64,000 nucleotides of DNA from Solobacterium sp. (lineage in GTDB: Bacteria; Bacillota_I; Bacilli_A; Erysipelotrichales; Erysipelotrichaceae). Positions 1 to 8,996 of this stretch are shown here, piece after piece. The notes beneath the pieces are model-generated. The model was not told where the DNA came from and ran no database searches. It worked only from the letters and a program-made list of their open reading frames with translations. A program made the position numbers and the translations under genes. How positions within the stretch are numbered: position 1 is the first letter of the stretch; every line of letters begins with the position of its first letter. The stretch is taken from positions 20,229-84,228 of the forward strand of contig JAFUGM010000046.1 of NCBI GenBank assembly GCA_017469355.1, in the 5' to 3' direction.

Positions 1-404
1 TGGACTCAAAAAACCGATTGATCATTCCGTCCCGCTTTCGGGAAGAACTTGGAAGCACTTTTGTGATTACGCGATATCTTGACGGCTGTCTGACGATCTA
101 CACCGAAGACCAGTGGAAGGCAATCAATGAGAAACTTCGTGCAATTCCTCTGACAAACAAGGCTGGCCGCCAGTTCTCACGTATTTTTCTTTCTATGGCA
201 GTGGAATGTGAGCCGGACAGTCAGGGACGGGTACAGCTTCCTTCCTCACTGATCAAAGCCGCAGAGATCGTAAAGACCTGTGTCGTAATCGGAACCGGTG
301 ACCATGTGGAAATCTGGTCCGAGGAACGCTGGGATGCGTACAGTGCCGTGATGGATGACTCCTTCGAGGATGCGGCAGAAACACTGACGGAGTTCTTACG
401 CTGA
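1..404 (+). CDS. mraZ: MraZ, transcriptional regulator of the dcw cluster (5' end cut by window edge)
   Basis: MraZ is a small DNA-binding ring protein with two SpoVT/AbrB-type half-domains that controls the mra/dcw operon. The frame is already open at base 3 and reads DSKNRLIIPSRFREEL, the classic MraZ N-terminal core. The true start therefore lies left of the window, and the TTG at 18 inside this motif is not the start. The second copy of the fold is visible as EPDSQGRVQLPSSL in the middle of the protein. The stop overlaps the ATG of rsmH by one base, so the two are translationally coupled. Position at the head of rsmH-ftsL-PBP-mraY is the standard arrangement. Confidence 0.93.
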   Translation, partial: DSKNRLIIPSRFREELGSTFVITRYLDGCLTIYTEDQWKAINEKLRAIPLTNKAGRQFSRIFLSMAVECEPDSQGRVQLPSSLIKAAEIVKTCVVIGTGDHVEIWSEERWDAYSAVMDDSFEDAAETLTEFLR

Positions 405-1348
405 TGGAACACTTCAGCGTACTGAAGGAAGAAAGTGTCAGCCTGCTTTCGGAAGTCAACGGAACCATCTATGTGGATGGAACCCTGGGCCGGGGAGGAC
501 ATGCGGGAGAACTGCTGAAGCGGATTCCCGATTGTCATCTCTACGCCTTCGACAAGGATGCGACTGCACTCAGAGAATCGATGGAACATCTTGCGCCATA
601 TCGTGAGCGCATCACGCTGTTCCATGAAGACTTCCGGAAGATGAAGGAATGCCTTCAGGAGTCTGGTATCAACCGGGTCGATGGGATCCTGTTGGATCTG
701 GGTGTATCAAGCCCTCAGTTTGATGACCCGGAGCGAGGCTTCTCCTATCGCTTTGACACCCGCCTTGATATGCGGATGGATCAAAGCCAGAGCTTAAGCG
801 CTTATGAGGTTGTGAATGAATACAGCTTTCAGCAGCTGGAATCCATTCTTCGCCGCTATGGGGAAGAACCCCGCGCCAGGGCGATTGCCAGGGCAATTGA
901 AAAAGCACGGCTGAATCAGCCGATTGAAACAACCGGACAGCTGAGCGATGTGATTCGCTCCGCACTCCCGGAGTCGGTGCTGCGAAAGAAAGGGCATCCC
1001 GCCAAACAGGCCTTCCAGGCGATCCGGATTGAGGTCAACCATGAACTGGACGCATTACAGGAAGGGCTGGAACAGGCATGTTCGCTTCTGAAGGTTGGCG
1101 GACGATGTGCTGTAATTACCTTCCATTCACTGGAAGATCGTATGGTGAAAAACTTCTTCAAACAGAAATCCTCTGCTCCATTTGCGGATCCGAAGCTCCC
1201 GCTGAAAGAGTCGCAGATGGAGCAGGCCTCCTTCTCGTTAGTGACGAAACATCCGATTACGGCGAATGAGGAAGAATTGGAAACCAACCGACGCTCCCAC
1301 AGCGCCAAGCTGCGGGTTATAGAACGAGTGAAAGACGACGGGGATTGA
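404..1348 (+). CDS. rsmH: 16S rRNA (cytosine1402-N4)-methyltransferase RsmH
   Basis: RsmH (MraW) methylates N4 of C1402 in the decoding centre of 16S rRNA using S-adenosylmethionine. The 314 residues match the usual family length. The SAM-binding segment VDGTLGRGGH is at about residues 24-33 and the family signature LDLGVSSPQFD at about 97-107, followed by the ERGFSYR block. The C-terminal half holds ITFHSLEDRMVK. The ATG overlaps the mraZ stop, and ftsL begins just after its stop, as in a tight dcw operon. Confidence 0.97.
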   Translation: MEHFSVLKEESVSLLSEVNGTIYVDGTLGRGGHAGELLKRIPDCHLYAFDKDATALRESMEHLAPYRERITLFHEDFRKMKECLQESGINRVDGILLDLGVSSPQFDDPERGFSYRFDTRLDMRMDQSQSLSAYEVVNEYSFQQLESILRRYGEEPRARAIARAIEKARLNQPIETTGQLSDVIRSALPESVLRKKGHPAKQAFQAIRIEVNHELDALQEGLEQACSLLKVGGRCAVITFHSLEDRMVKNFFKQKSSAPFADPKLPLKESQMEQASFSLVTKHPITANEEELETNRRSHSAKLRVIERVKDDGD

Positions 1349-1350
1349 TT

Positions 1351-1662
1351 ATGGCAAGAACAAACGCAAAACGGAAAAAGAAGCGGCTCAGAACCAATAT
1401 CGCGGTAGGCGTGCTTTTCATCATCTCCTGTCTGGCTTTTCTGACCTCGACATTATTTCTTCGTACCTATAACAACTCCCTGAGCTCACATAAGCAGGAG
1501 CTGGAAGCGAAAATCACCGAACTGCAGATCGCAAATGATGCGGTTGCGGTAGAAGTGAATACACTGAATAACCGGGAACGGGTAAACTCGATTGCGGCAG
1601 ATAAAGGATTGAGTCTTGAGCAGAATAATATTATAACCATTACGAAGACCGACGGAGATTGA
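1351..1662 (+). CDS. ftsL: FtsL-like cell division protein
   Basis: This is a small bitopic membrane protein of 103 residues with a Lys/Arg-rich cytoplasmic N-terminus, one transmembrane helix at about residues 18-40 and a predicted coiled coil at about 44-75. That is the layout of FtsL, which works with DivIC/FtsB and the septal PBP at the division site. Sequence alone is weak for this family, so the call rests on layout and on its place between rsmH and a PBP. The ATG at 1351, preceded by a GGGGAT ribosome-binding site, is preferred to an upstream TTG at 1345 that overlaps the rsmH stop. Confidence 0.8.
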   Translation: MARTNAKRKKKRLRTNIAVGVLFIISCLAFLTSTLFLRTYNNSLSSHKQELEAKITELQIANDAVAVEVNTLNNRERVNSIAADKGLSLEQNNIITITKTDGD

Positions 1663-1664
1663 GA

Positions 1665-3857
1665 ATGAACAACCGTGGAAATCGTGCGGTAATATTGATC
1701 TTCATAACAGCATTAGCGGTCATGGGTCTGTTGGCTGCTAATGTTTTTTACGTTACGATTTTCCGTACCCATCTTCGTTCTGGAACCGATCTTTCTGCTT
1801 ATGCGGATTCCGCCAATACCATCAAGGAAACGGAAAAGGCCCTGCGGGGAAATATTTACGCAAGAGATGGAACGATTATTGCGGAAGATAACCGTACCTA
1901 CAATATCATCTGTGTCCTGGATGAAAACCGCCTTGCGGTAGAAGGGCAGATTGCCTATGTACAGGACAAGGAGCGCACCGCAACGGAGCTGGCCCGTATT
2001 CTCCGTACCAGCAAGGAAACCCTGTTAGGTTATCTCAATCAGGATGTCTATCAGACGGAACTTGGCCTTGCGGGGAGAAATCTTTCGGAGTCCACCCGAA
2101 ACGAAATCATTGCGCTGGGACTTCCTGGAATTGAGTTCACCGACAGTATCCAGCGGGTGTACCCGCTTGGAACGTTCGCGTCAAATCTGATCGGCTTTGC
2201 GCAGTCGGATGAAACCGGATCGACAATCGGACGGATGGGAACCGAACTGTATCTGGATACCTATCTCAGGGGAGAGGATGGATATCGGATTTATCAGGCC
2301 GATAAAAACGGATATATTCTTCCCGGCATGAAGTCGGAAACCAAGAGTGCCCGCAACGGAAACAATATTTATACCACACTGGTTCCCGAGATTCAGGAAG
2401 CGCTGGAAGAAACGTTCTTAATGACCGAACAGAACTTTCATGCGGATCGAATCTGGGGCGCGGTCATGGAAATTGAAACCGGCAAACTGCTTGCCTGGGG
2501 ACAGTATCCCGGCTTTGACCCGAATACGCTGGAAATCACCGATTATAACAACTATGGCGCTCAGCTTCCTTATGAACCGGGTTCAACTCTGAAATCTGTC
2601 ACGTGGGCGGCGGCGATCAACGAAGGCGTTTATGATGGCGAAGAACTCGTCGACTCCAATATTTACTATTACAACTGGGATGAAGACCGCAATCCGCATC
2701 GGGCGGAGTACGGAAGCGAACATCCGATCACCAACGCATCGAATAACCGTTTTGGCATGATCGACTATGACCATGGACTGATGTATTCCTCCAACGTTGT
2801 AGCTGCGACGATTCAGACCGAATTGCTGGGATCCAATAAGAATCTGGAATACCTGAAGGCATTTGGCTTTTTCTCTTCCGTTAAAACCGACGGTATGCCG
2901 GAAGAAACCGGGTATCTGAACTTCACCTGGCCAGCCGATAAGATTGCTATTTCCTATGGTCAGGGTTCTACGGTAACAATGTTACAGATGCTGCAGGCAT
3001 ATTCCGCAATCTTCGGAAACGGCACAATGGTTCGCCCGTATTATGTGGAATCCATCCGGGATGGCTATGACAATAACCATATTCTCTATCAGGCAGAAGT
3101 GCGGGAAACAGGGAATCCAATTACCGAAGCCACCGCAAGGCAGGTACAGGAAATCCTTTATCGCACCGTGAACAGTGATGATGGTACCGCCAAGTACTAT
3201 CGAATTCCTGAATGCGATATCATCGGTAAAACCGGAACGACCCAGGTAGCACATAACGGAACCTATATGACCGGCTATACCATCGCATCCTTTATGAGCG
3301 CGATGCCGGCGGATGACCCCAAGGTCATGGTGTATTACTGCTTTGAAGCCCCTTATAACCCCAATGCCCATGTCAATACGGCGCCGGTACAGAACCTGCT
3401 CCGTAAGACCGCGATGAAGCTTGGCTATGCCAATGTGGCAGGGGAAGAGGTCGAAGAAGAACCGCTGGAAGAACTGGATGAGTTTGCGGAAGATCCTTCA
3501 ATTGTACGGACGGCAGGGGAAATGCCGAATCTTTTGAACCATACACTGAACTATGCCGGGCAGAAACTGGCTGGCTTAAATGGAGAAGTACTTGTCTTAG
3601 GCGGGGGAAATACCATTATCGCCCAGTATCCTTCGCAGGGTGTGGAAGTCAATGGTGAAAAGATATTCCTTGTGACGGATACCAACTCTTTCATCATGCC
3701 TGATATGACCGGGTGGACAAGAAAGGATGTCTCTGCCCTGTGGCAGGTGACGCAGTTTGGCTTCCGCCTTCATGGGGAAGGTCTGGTCGTATCACAGAAT
3801 ATCGATCCAGGTACCCTGATCAGTAAGGGAACAGAGATCGAAGTTGAGTTTGAATAA
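1665..3857 (+). CDS. Class B penicillin-binding protein with C-terminal PASTA domains (FtsI/PBP2x type)
   Basis: This septal transpeptidase cross-links peptidoglycan. It has 730 residues: a short cytoplasmic tail and TM helix (about 8-28), a PBP dimerisation region, a transpeptidase domain and two PASTA repeats at the end (from about residue 620). Catalytic motifs are visible: STLK with Ser307 and Lys310, an SSN motif some 60 residues later, and KTG at 522-524. PASTA tails are typical of PBP2x-like enzymes in Firmicutes and bind uncross-linked wall. The ATG at 1665 has GGAGAT just upstream; an in-frame TTG at 1659 overlaps the ftsL stop and is less likely. Role in division is inferred from the dcw context. 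Confidence 0.94.
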   Translation: MNNRGNRAVILIFITALAVMGLLAANVFYVTIFRTHLRSGTDLSAYADSANTIKETEKALRGNIYARDGTIIAEDNRTYNIICVLDENRLAVEGQIAYVQDKERTATELARILRTSKETLLGYLNQDVYQTELGLAGRNLSESTRNEIIALGLPGIEFTDSIQRVYPLGTFASNLIGFAQSDETGSTIGRMGTELYLDTYLRGEDGYRIYQADKNGYILPGMKSETKSARNGNNIYTTLVPEIQEALEETFLMTEQNFHADRIWGAVMEIETGKLLAWGQYPGFDPNTLEITDYNNYGAQLPYEPGSTLKSVTWAAAINEGVYDGEELVDSNIYYYNWDEDRNPHRAEYGSEHPITNASNNRFGMIDYDHGLMYSSNVVAATIQTELLGSNKNLEYLKAFGFFSSVKTDGMPEETGYLNFTWPADKIAISYGQGSTVTMLQMLQAYSAIFGNGTMVRPYYVESIRDGYDNNHILYQAEVRETGNPITEATARQVQEILYRTVNSDDGTAKYYRIPECDIIGKTGTTQVAHNGTYMTGYTIASFMSAMPADDPKVMVYYCFEAPYNPNAHVNTAPVQNLLRKTAMKLGYANVAGEEVEEEPLEELDEFAEDPSIVRTAGEMPNLLNHTLNYAGQKLAGLNGEVLVLGGGNTIIAQYPSQGVEVNGEKIFLVTDTNSFIMPDMTGWTRKDVSALWQVTQFGFRLHGEGLVVSQNIDPGTLISKGTEIEVEFE

Positions 3858-3898
3858 TCCGGTAGTATAGAATTATTAAGAATTTCAGGGGAACCATT

Positions 3899-4882
3899 AT
3901 GGTAATAAACTGCGTGCTTTCATTCGTGATTTCGCTTGTGGCGGTATGGGTATTCATGCCGTCATTAATCGCATATCTTAAGAAACTGTCATTTCAGCAG
4001 ACCGTCAGTGAATACAGTCTGGAAGAATATAAGGAAAAGGGGAAGACACCGATCATGGGCGGAATTCTCTTTATTGTTGTTCCGCTGCTTGTCACTACTG
4101 TGTCTCAGCTGATCTATGGGTTCAGTAAGAACGCTTTGATCCTGCAGATTACCTTTGCCGGATATGGACTTATCGGTTTCATTGATGACTGGCTGATTGC
4201 AGTGCGTCATGACAATGACGGACTGGTGCCGAAAAAGAAGATGCTGTTACAGATTCTATTAGCACTCCTTATCTTTTTCATCTATCGCATGGATGGGGGA
4301 GAATTGACCCTTCGGATTCCCTTTGCCCATACCGCACTGCACCTTGGACCGTTTTATCTCATTCTGATTCTGCTGATGTTTTCCGGCAGCTCCAACGCCG
4401 TCAATCTTACCGATGGAATGGATGGCCTTGCGGCAGGATGCTGTGTCACAAGCTTTGCGGTATTCCTGATTCTTGCCTGGATCTCGCAGGAAGCGGTCAT
4501 GATCACGTTCTATAGCGCATTATTAGGGGCATTAGTCGGTTATCTTCATTATAATGTCAAACCTGCGAAGGTCTTTATGGGAGATACCGGCTCGCTTGCC
4601 TTAGGGGGAGCGCTTGCGGCATCTTCTCTTGTGCTGAAGCAGGAACTGGCGCTCATCATCATCGGTGGTGTTTATGTGTTGGATACGCTCAGCTGTATGA
4701 TTCAGATCGGCTCAGTGAAGCTGCGTCATAAACGGGTATTCCCGTATACACCGATTCATTATTCCTTCGTCTTATCCAAGCAGAAGGGCGGCCTTGGATT
4801 AGGTGAGGTTCAGACGGTTCATATCATCTGGATTGCATCCCTGGTCTTTGCGGTTATCGGTCTCTTTATTGCCCTGCACTGA
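3899..4882 (+). CDS. mraY: Phospho-N-acetylmuramoyl-pentapeptide transferase MraY
   Basis: MraY transfers phospho-MurNAc-pentapeptide to undecaprenyl phosphate to make lipid I at the membrane. The 327-residue protein is strongly hydrophobic, with about ten membrane segments. It carries family landmarks: the Lys/Pro-rich cytoplasmic loop near KTPIMGG, the IDDWL aspartates, the NLTDGMDGLA motif, and KVFMGDTGSL followed by the HKRVFPYTPIHY loop. An AGGGGA site precedes the ATG. The genes that usually follow (murD, ftsW, murG) are missing here; the next gene is comN-like. Confidence 0.96.
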   Translation: MVINCVLSFVISLVAVWVFMPSLIAYLKKLSFQQTVSEYSLEEYKEKGKTPIMGGILFIVVPLLVTTVSQLIYGFSKNALILQITFAGYGLIGFIDDWLIAVRHDNDGLVPKKKMLLQILLALLIFFIYRMDGGELTLRIPFAHTALHLGPFYLILILLMFSGSSNAVNLTDGMDGLAAGCCVTSFAVFLILAWISQEAVMITFYSALLGALVGYLHYNVKPAKVFMGDTGSLALGGALAASSLVLKQELALIIIGGVYVLDTLSCMIQIGSVKLRHKRVFPYTPIHYSFVLSKQKGGLGLGEVQTVHIIWIASLVFAVIGLFIALH

Positions 4883-4975
4883 AACCTGTTTCCCTGGCAA
4901 ATTGATGAAATTCCGGTTTCTCCAACGAGGAATTTGGTATATCATATTAATTTGCACGAGGAGACAGTTTTTTTC

Positions 4976-5263
4976 ATGAAGGCCGAGCAGTTTGACATTG
5001 ACAACACGCAGGTTCAGATGATCATGGTCATCAAACTGCAGCAGCTGAAACGGGAATATCTGAATTCTCTGACGTATCAAAGCCTGGAAACCTATCTTGC
5101 GGAGGAACTCTTCCGCAAGCATCCGCCCAGAAGTCTTCATGAGGCGGCGGCCGAGATCATCGCAGTCAATGCGGATGATCTGGTAAAGTTTCTTGCGAGG
5201 AAGGCTCTGGAAGACGGAAAACGGCAGAGCCTGTCAGATTTCTTAGACGTTATTGGAGGATAG
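4976..5263 (+). CDS. ComN/YrzD-like post-transcriptional regulator
   Basis: This small soluble protein of 95 residues lies directly upstream of secDF. In Bacillus the same position near secDF is held by yrzD (comN), a small post-transcriptional regulator that acts on comE mRNA. The mixed helical sequence, with motifs such as LEDGKRQSLSDFLD near the end, suits that family, but the match is from memory and context, not from a computed alignment. The start is set by the CGAGGAG site at about 4957-4963; the longer frame beginning at 4934 would put this site inside the gene. The stop is two bases before the secDF start codon. Confidence 0.6.
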   Translation: MKAEQFDIDNTQVQMIMVIKLQQLKREYLNSLTYQSLETYLAEELFRKHPPRSLHEAAAEIIAVNADDLVKFLARKALEDGKRQSLSDFLDVIGG

Positions 5264-5265
5264 TT

Positions 5266-7551
5266 ATGAGCAAAAACAGAAAGAAGAATACTCTGACTGC
5301 GTTCTGCGCAGTGGTCGCGGCACTGGTCGTTCTGATCGCCGCTACCTTCAGCTCAATCAGAAACAATCTGAATCTTGGTCTGGATCTTGTCGGTGGCTTC
5401 GAAATTCTTTACGAAGTTACACCGTTAGATGAAACCACGGATTCTTCCATTGACATGAGCGCGGTAACCAATGCGATTCAGAAGCGTGTCAATGTGCTCG
5501 GTGTAAGTGAACCGATGATTACCGTGGAAGGTTCCAACCGTGTCAGGGTACAGCTGGCTGGTGTCGCTGATCAGGAAAGTGCCCGTGAAATGATCGGTAC
5601 GACTGCGAATCTGACCTTCCGTGATGTGGATGATAATCTGTTGGCGGATGCCTCGATCATCACTGACGGTGGCGCGAGTCTTGCGTATCAGGATGGACGT
5701 CCGATCGTTTCTTTGAAGATTGCGGATCAGTCCAAATTCGCTGAAATTACCTCGGATGTTTCTTCCCGGGGCAGCGGAAATAATGTCATGATCATCTGGC
5801 TCGACTGGGAAGAAGGGGACAGCTACCGTGAAGAGTATACGAAGTCTCTCTCTGGCCAGGAGCCTAAGTATATCAGTGCCGCAAGTGTCAACAGCACGAT
5901 CAGCGGTGACTGTATTATTGAAGGCAACTTCACAGATGCCCAGGCACGTACACTGGCAGAACTCATTAACTCCGGTTCCTTACCGGTAAAGATGACAGAA
6001 ATCTCCAGTAACGTTGTCAGTGCACAGTATGGTGCGGATGCACTTCATCGTACAGCGATTGCGGGGATTATCGGTGTTGCGCTGGTCCTGGCATTCATGA
6101 TCTTCAAGTATCGTCTGCTTGGTGTGGTTTCCACCATCATGTTGGCGGCGTATATCTGGATTGTCTTTGGGCTGTACAGCCTCATGGGGGCGGTATTCAC
6201 ACTGACGGCGATTGGCGCCCTGGTACTTGGCGTTGGTATGACGGTCGATGCGAATATTATCAGTTATGAACGGATTCGCCAGGAACTCCATTCCGGACGC
6301 TCCGTGCCTTCCGCTGTAGCGGAGGGACAGAAGCAGTCCTTCTCCGCCATCTTCGATGCGCAGTTTACGACTCTGATTGCCGGCCTCATCATGTATATCT
6401 GGGGAAATGGTGCGGTACGTGGATTTGCGACGATGTTAATTATTACCGTTGTCGGCACGCTGCTGATCAACGTTGCTTTCTCCCGCTGGCTGCTGAATCA
6501 GCTGATTGGCACAGGGAAATTCGATGATAAACCCGAGATGTTCGGTGTATCGAAGGATCATATCCCGGATATCTCCAAGGGAGAAACACAGTTCTACTTC
6601 GGTGTCCGCGGCTTCGATTATGTGAAGAAGGCGAAGTACCTGATCTTCACAAGCCTTGGCATCGGTGCTCTGGCACTGCTGCTTGGAATCGTGAACGCTG
6701 CCGGGGGCAGAGGATTCATGAACCTTGGCATTGATTTTGCGGCAGGTACAAAACTCACTGTCACTAGCGACACCACGCTGACGATCGATCAGGTAGACAG
6801 TGAACTGGCAGAACTTGGATACAGTGGATTCTCCTATCAGGCGGCAGGGGATACGACCGTCTATGCGACAACCAAGGAAGCTCTTACGACCGATCAGTTA
6901 AAGGAAATCAAGAGCGCATTATCGGAGAGCTTTGGCCAGGAGCCGGGTGATAACGTAGTTACGCCGGTTGTTGGACGCGAACTGGTCCGTAACGCGATTA
7001 TCCTGACGATTGTCGCATGGATCGCGATGCTGGCATATATTGCATTCCGTTATGAATGGGATTATGCAATATCCTGCCTTGTGGCGTTAGTTCATGACGT
7101 ATTGATTACACTTGCGATGTTTGCGATCTTCCGTCTGGAAGTAAATACGGAAGTCATCTCTGTCCTGCTTACGATCATCGGTTATTCCATCAATAACTCG
7201 ATCGTCGTATTCGACCGTGTCCGTGAGACCGTAGCGGAAACCAAAGGCAAGGTGAACTACGAACAGGTTGTCAATGATTCTCTCGATAAGACACTGCTTG
7301 TCTCACTGTTCAGTTCCCTGACCACATTACTTCCGGTCATTTCGCTGTTACTGTTGGGAAGCCGTTCAATCTTCACCTTTACCTTCGCAATGCTGGCAGG
7401 TATGATCGCTGGTACCTTCTCCTCCATCTTCGTCGCACCGCGGTTATGGTGCTGGATCCGTAGGAACTATACACCGAAGGAAAAGCCGAAGAAAAAGAAG
7501 GAACAGAAAGAATCTCTCGACGAATATACGATCAAGGGAATCAACGCTTAA
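5266..7551 (+). CDS. secDF: SecDF protein-export membrane protein (fused SecD and SecF)
   Basis: SecDF is an RND-type membrane protein that uses ion flux to pull secreted proteins out of the SecYEG channel. The 761 residues are a natural SecD-SecF fusion, the usual form in many Firmicutes. The SecD half starts with a TM helix and the NLGLDLVGG motif, and the SecF half with NLGIDFAAGT. Each half has a periplasmic-type loop and a six-helix membrane block, including the GMTVDANIISYERI and SINNSIVVFDRVRE segments that mark helix 4. The C-terminus is a Lys-rich cytoplasmic tail. A strong hairpin follows the stop immediately. Confidence 0.97.
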   Translation: MSKNRKKNTLTAFCAVVAALVVLIAATFSSIRNNLNLGLDLVGGFEILYEVTPLDETTDSSIDMSAVTNAIQKRVNVLGVSEPMITVEGSNRVRVQLAGVADQESAREMIGTTANLTFRDVDDNLLADASIITDGGASLAYQDGRPIVSLKIADQSKFAEITSDVSSRGSGNNVMIIWLDWEEGDSYREEYTKSLSGQEPKYISAASVNSTISGDCIIEGNFTDAQARTLAELINSGSLPVKMTEISSNVVSAQYGADALHRTAIAGIIGVALVLAFMIFKYRLLGVVSTIMLAAYIWIVFGLYSLMGAVFTLTAIGALVLGVGMTVDANIISYERIRQELHSGRSVPSAVAEGQKQSFSAIFDAQFTTLIAGLIMYIWGNGAVRGFATMLIITVVGTLLINVAFSRWLLNQLIGTGKFDDKPEMFGVSKDHIPDISKGETQFYFGVRGFDYVKKAKYLIFTSLGIGALALLLGIVNAAGGRGFMNLGIDFAAGTKLTVTSDTTLTIDQVDSELAELGYSGFSYQAAGDTTVYATTKEALTTDQLKEIKSALSESFGQEPGDNVVTPVVGRELVRNAIILTIVAWIAMLAYIAFRYEWDYAISCLVALVHDVLITLAMFAIFRLEVNTEVISVLLTIIGYSINNSIVVFDRVRETVAETKGKVNYEQVVNDSLDKTLLVSLFSSLTTLLPVISLLLLGSRSIFTFTFAMLAGMIAGTFSSIFVAPRLWCWIRRNYTPKEKPKKKKEQKESLDEYTIKGINA

Positions 7552-7562
7552 TGATTGAACCA

Positions 7563-7588
7563 ATACGGCAGCTTCGGCTGCCGTATTT
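7563..7588 (+). terminator. Hairpin after secDF
   Basis: A perfect 10-bp stem (ATACGGCAGC / GCTGCCGTAT) with a TTCG tetraloop lies 11 bases after the secDF stop. The trailing T run is short (TTTGT), so termination may be partial. It separates secDF from the MurL-like gene. Confidence 0.7.
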
Positions 7589-7628
7589 GTGGAAGGAACG
7601 GGGAAAACCCGATATACTGGAGAACAGG

Positions 7629-8996
7629 ATGAATTACGAAGAACTGCGCGAACGTCATCAGGTGTTTTACTACCATGATTTCGCAATTATAGAAAGTGAT
7701 GAGGAATTCCGGGTTCAGTATGACTTTGAAATTGAAGGGCTGAGTCATTTTAATCCAGATTTCATCATAACCAAACCTGACGCATTTACGTATGCCAATT
7801 TACGTACGGTAAGGGAAGCTGCCTTTTCCCTTGGAATGGTCGAGCTGATTTCGTATTGGAAGCTCACCTGTGCACCTGAGGTTATTGTCGAGTGCGGGAA
7901 ACTGAATGAAGATCAGATCCGCTGGTGGAAGAAGCTCTATTTCAACGGACTGGGTGAGTTTTTTTATAAGAACCATATCGACGTGACAGAAGATGCCTTC
8001 ATGAATCTTACTTCGATCGGGGAAGCGCTGACCGGTCAGATTGATCAGCGTCACTTTTCAGGAAATCTGATTCCGGTTGGAGGAGGGAAGGACTCCTTTG
8101 TGTCGTTGGAATTGTTAAAGGGGCACAAGGAAGAAAACCATGCGTTTGTCATCAATCATGTGATGTCAGCGGTCCATGCGGCGATTGCGGCAGGATATGA
8201 GTCAGATCGATTGATCATAGCGGAACGCTCCCTGGATTCACGCATGCTGGAATTCAACAAGATGGGCTATCTGAATGGCCATACGCCGTTTTCCGCCATG
8301 TGTGCCTTTGCGGCATCGTTAACCGCCTTGATTTATGGCATACAGAATATCTGTCTTTCCAATGAGGCATCAGCGAATGAATCCACCATCAAGGGGAGTT
8401 CAGTCAACCATCAGTATTCCAAGACCTTTGAGTTTGAACTGGATTTCAAACACTACATGGATACTTATCTGACGCCGGAGATCCATTACTTCTCCTTACT
8501 GCGTCCCTTATCGGAGCTTCAGATCGCCGGCTTTTTTTCTACCCTTACCGACTATCTTCCAGTCTTCCGTTCCTGCAATGTCGGGCAGAAGGAAGAACGC
8601 TGGTGCGGCCATTGCGCCAAGTGTCTGTTTGTATGTGTGATGTTATCCGCATACCTTCCCGATGAGACGCTGCGGTCGATCTTTGGGGCGGATATGTTGA
8701 ACGATGAAACGATGAAGCCATTGTTTTTACAATTAACTGGACTTGAAGATGATAAGCCATTTGAATGTGTCGGTACACGGGAAGAGGTAAATACTGCCGC
8801 GGCGATGTCGATCGCTGCTCATGAGCGTAACGGAATCCCGTTACCAACGCTGTACCAGTTCTATCGGGAAAGCTCCTACTATGAATATTACCGGGATAAG
8901 ACGGTGGATTGGGATCAGTTCAATGAGGAACATCTTGTGCCGGAAGAATATCAGGCACTTCTGAAACAGTGGATGGAGGAATGTAAATCGTTATGA
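7629..8996 (+). CDS. MurL-like UDP-MurNAc-L-Ala-L-Glu epimerase
   Basis: I recognise this as the MurL type of protein, described in Xanthomonas. There MurL epimerises the terminal L-Glu of UDP-MurNAc-L-Ala-L-Glu to D-Glu, replacing the glutamate-racemase-first route. Visible in the 455 residues are a PP-loop-like ATP site, PVGGGKDS at about 149-156, and a cysteine cluster (C315, and CGHCAKC at 326-332). It overlaps the next gene, a MurD-like ligase, by four bases (ATGA), the same partner that MurL has in Xanthomonas (MurD2). The ATG at 7629 has GGAGA upstream; the longer frame from 7551 runs through the secDF terminator hairpin and is rejected. The family call is from recall and context; activity is inferred. 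Confidence 0.72.
   Translation: MNYEELRERHQVFYYHDFAIIESDEEFRVQYDFEIEGLSHFNPDFIITKPDAFTYANLRTVREAAFSLGMVELISYWKLTCAPEVIVECGKLNEDQIRWWKKLYFNGLGEFFYKNHIDVTEDAFMNLTSIGEALTGQIDQRHFSGNLIPVGGGKDSFVSLELLKGHKEENHAFVINHVMSAVHAAIAAGYESDRLIIAERSLDSRMLEFNKMGYLNGHTPFSAMCAFAASLTALIYGIQNICLSNEASANESTIKGSSVNHQYSKTFEFELDFKHYMDTYLTPEIHYFSLLRPLSELQIAGFFSTLTDYLPVFRSCNVGQKEERWCGHCAKCLFVCVMLSAYLPDETLRSIFGADMLNDETMKPLFLQLTGLEDDKPFECVGTREEVNTAAAMSIAAHERNGIPLPTLYQFYRESSYYEYYRDKTVDWDQFNEEHLVPEEYQALLKQWMEECKSL

Noticed and set aside
7551..7628. Longer N-terminus for the MurL-like protein starting at 7551
   Set aside because: It would translate through the perfect hairpin after secDF and has no ribosome-binding site; the ATG at 7629 has GGAGA upstream.
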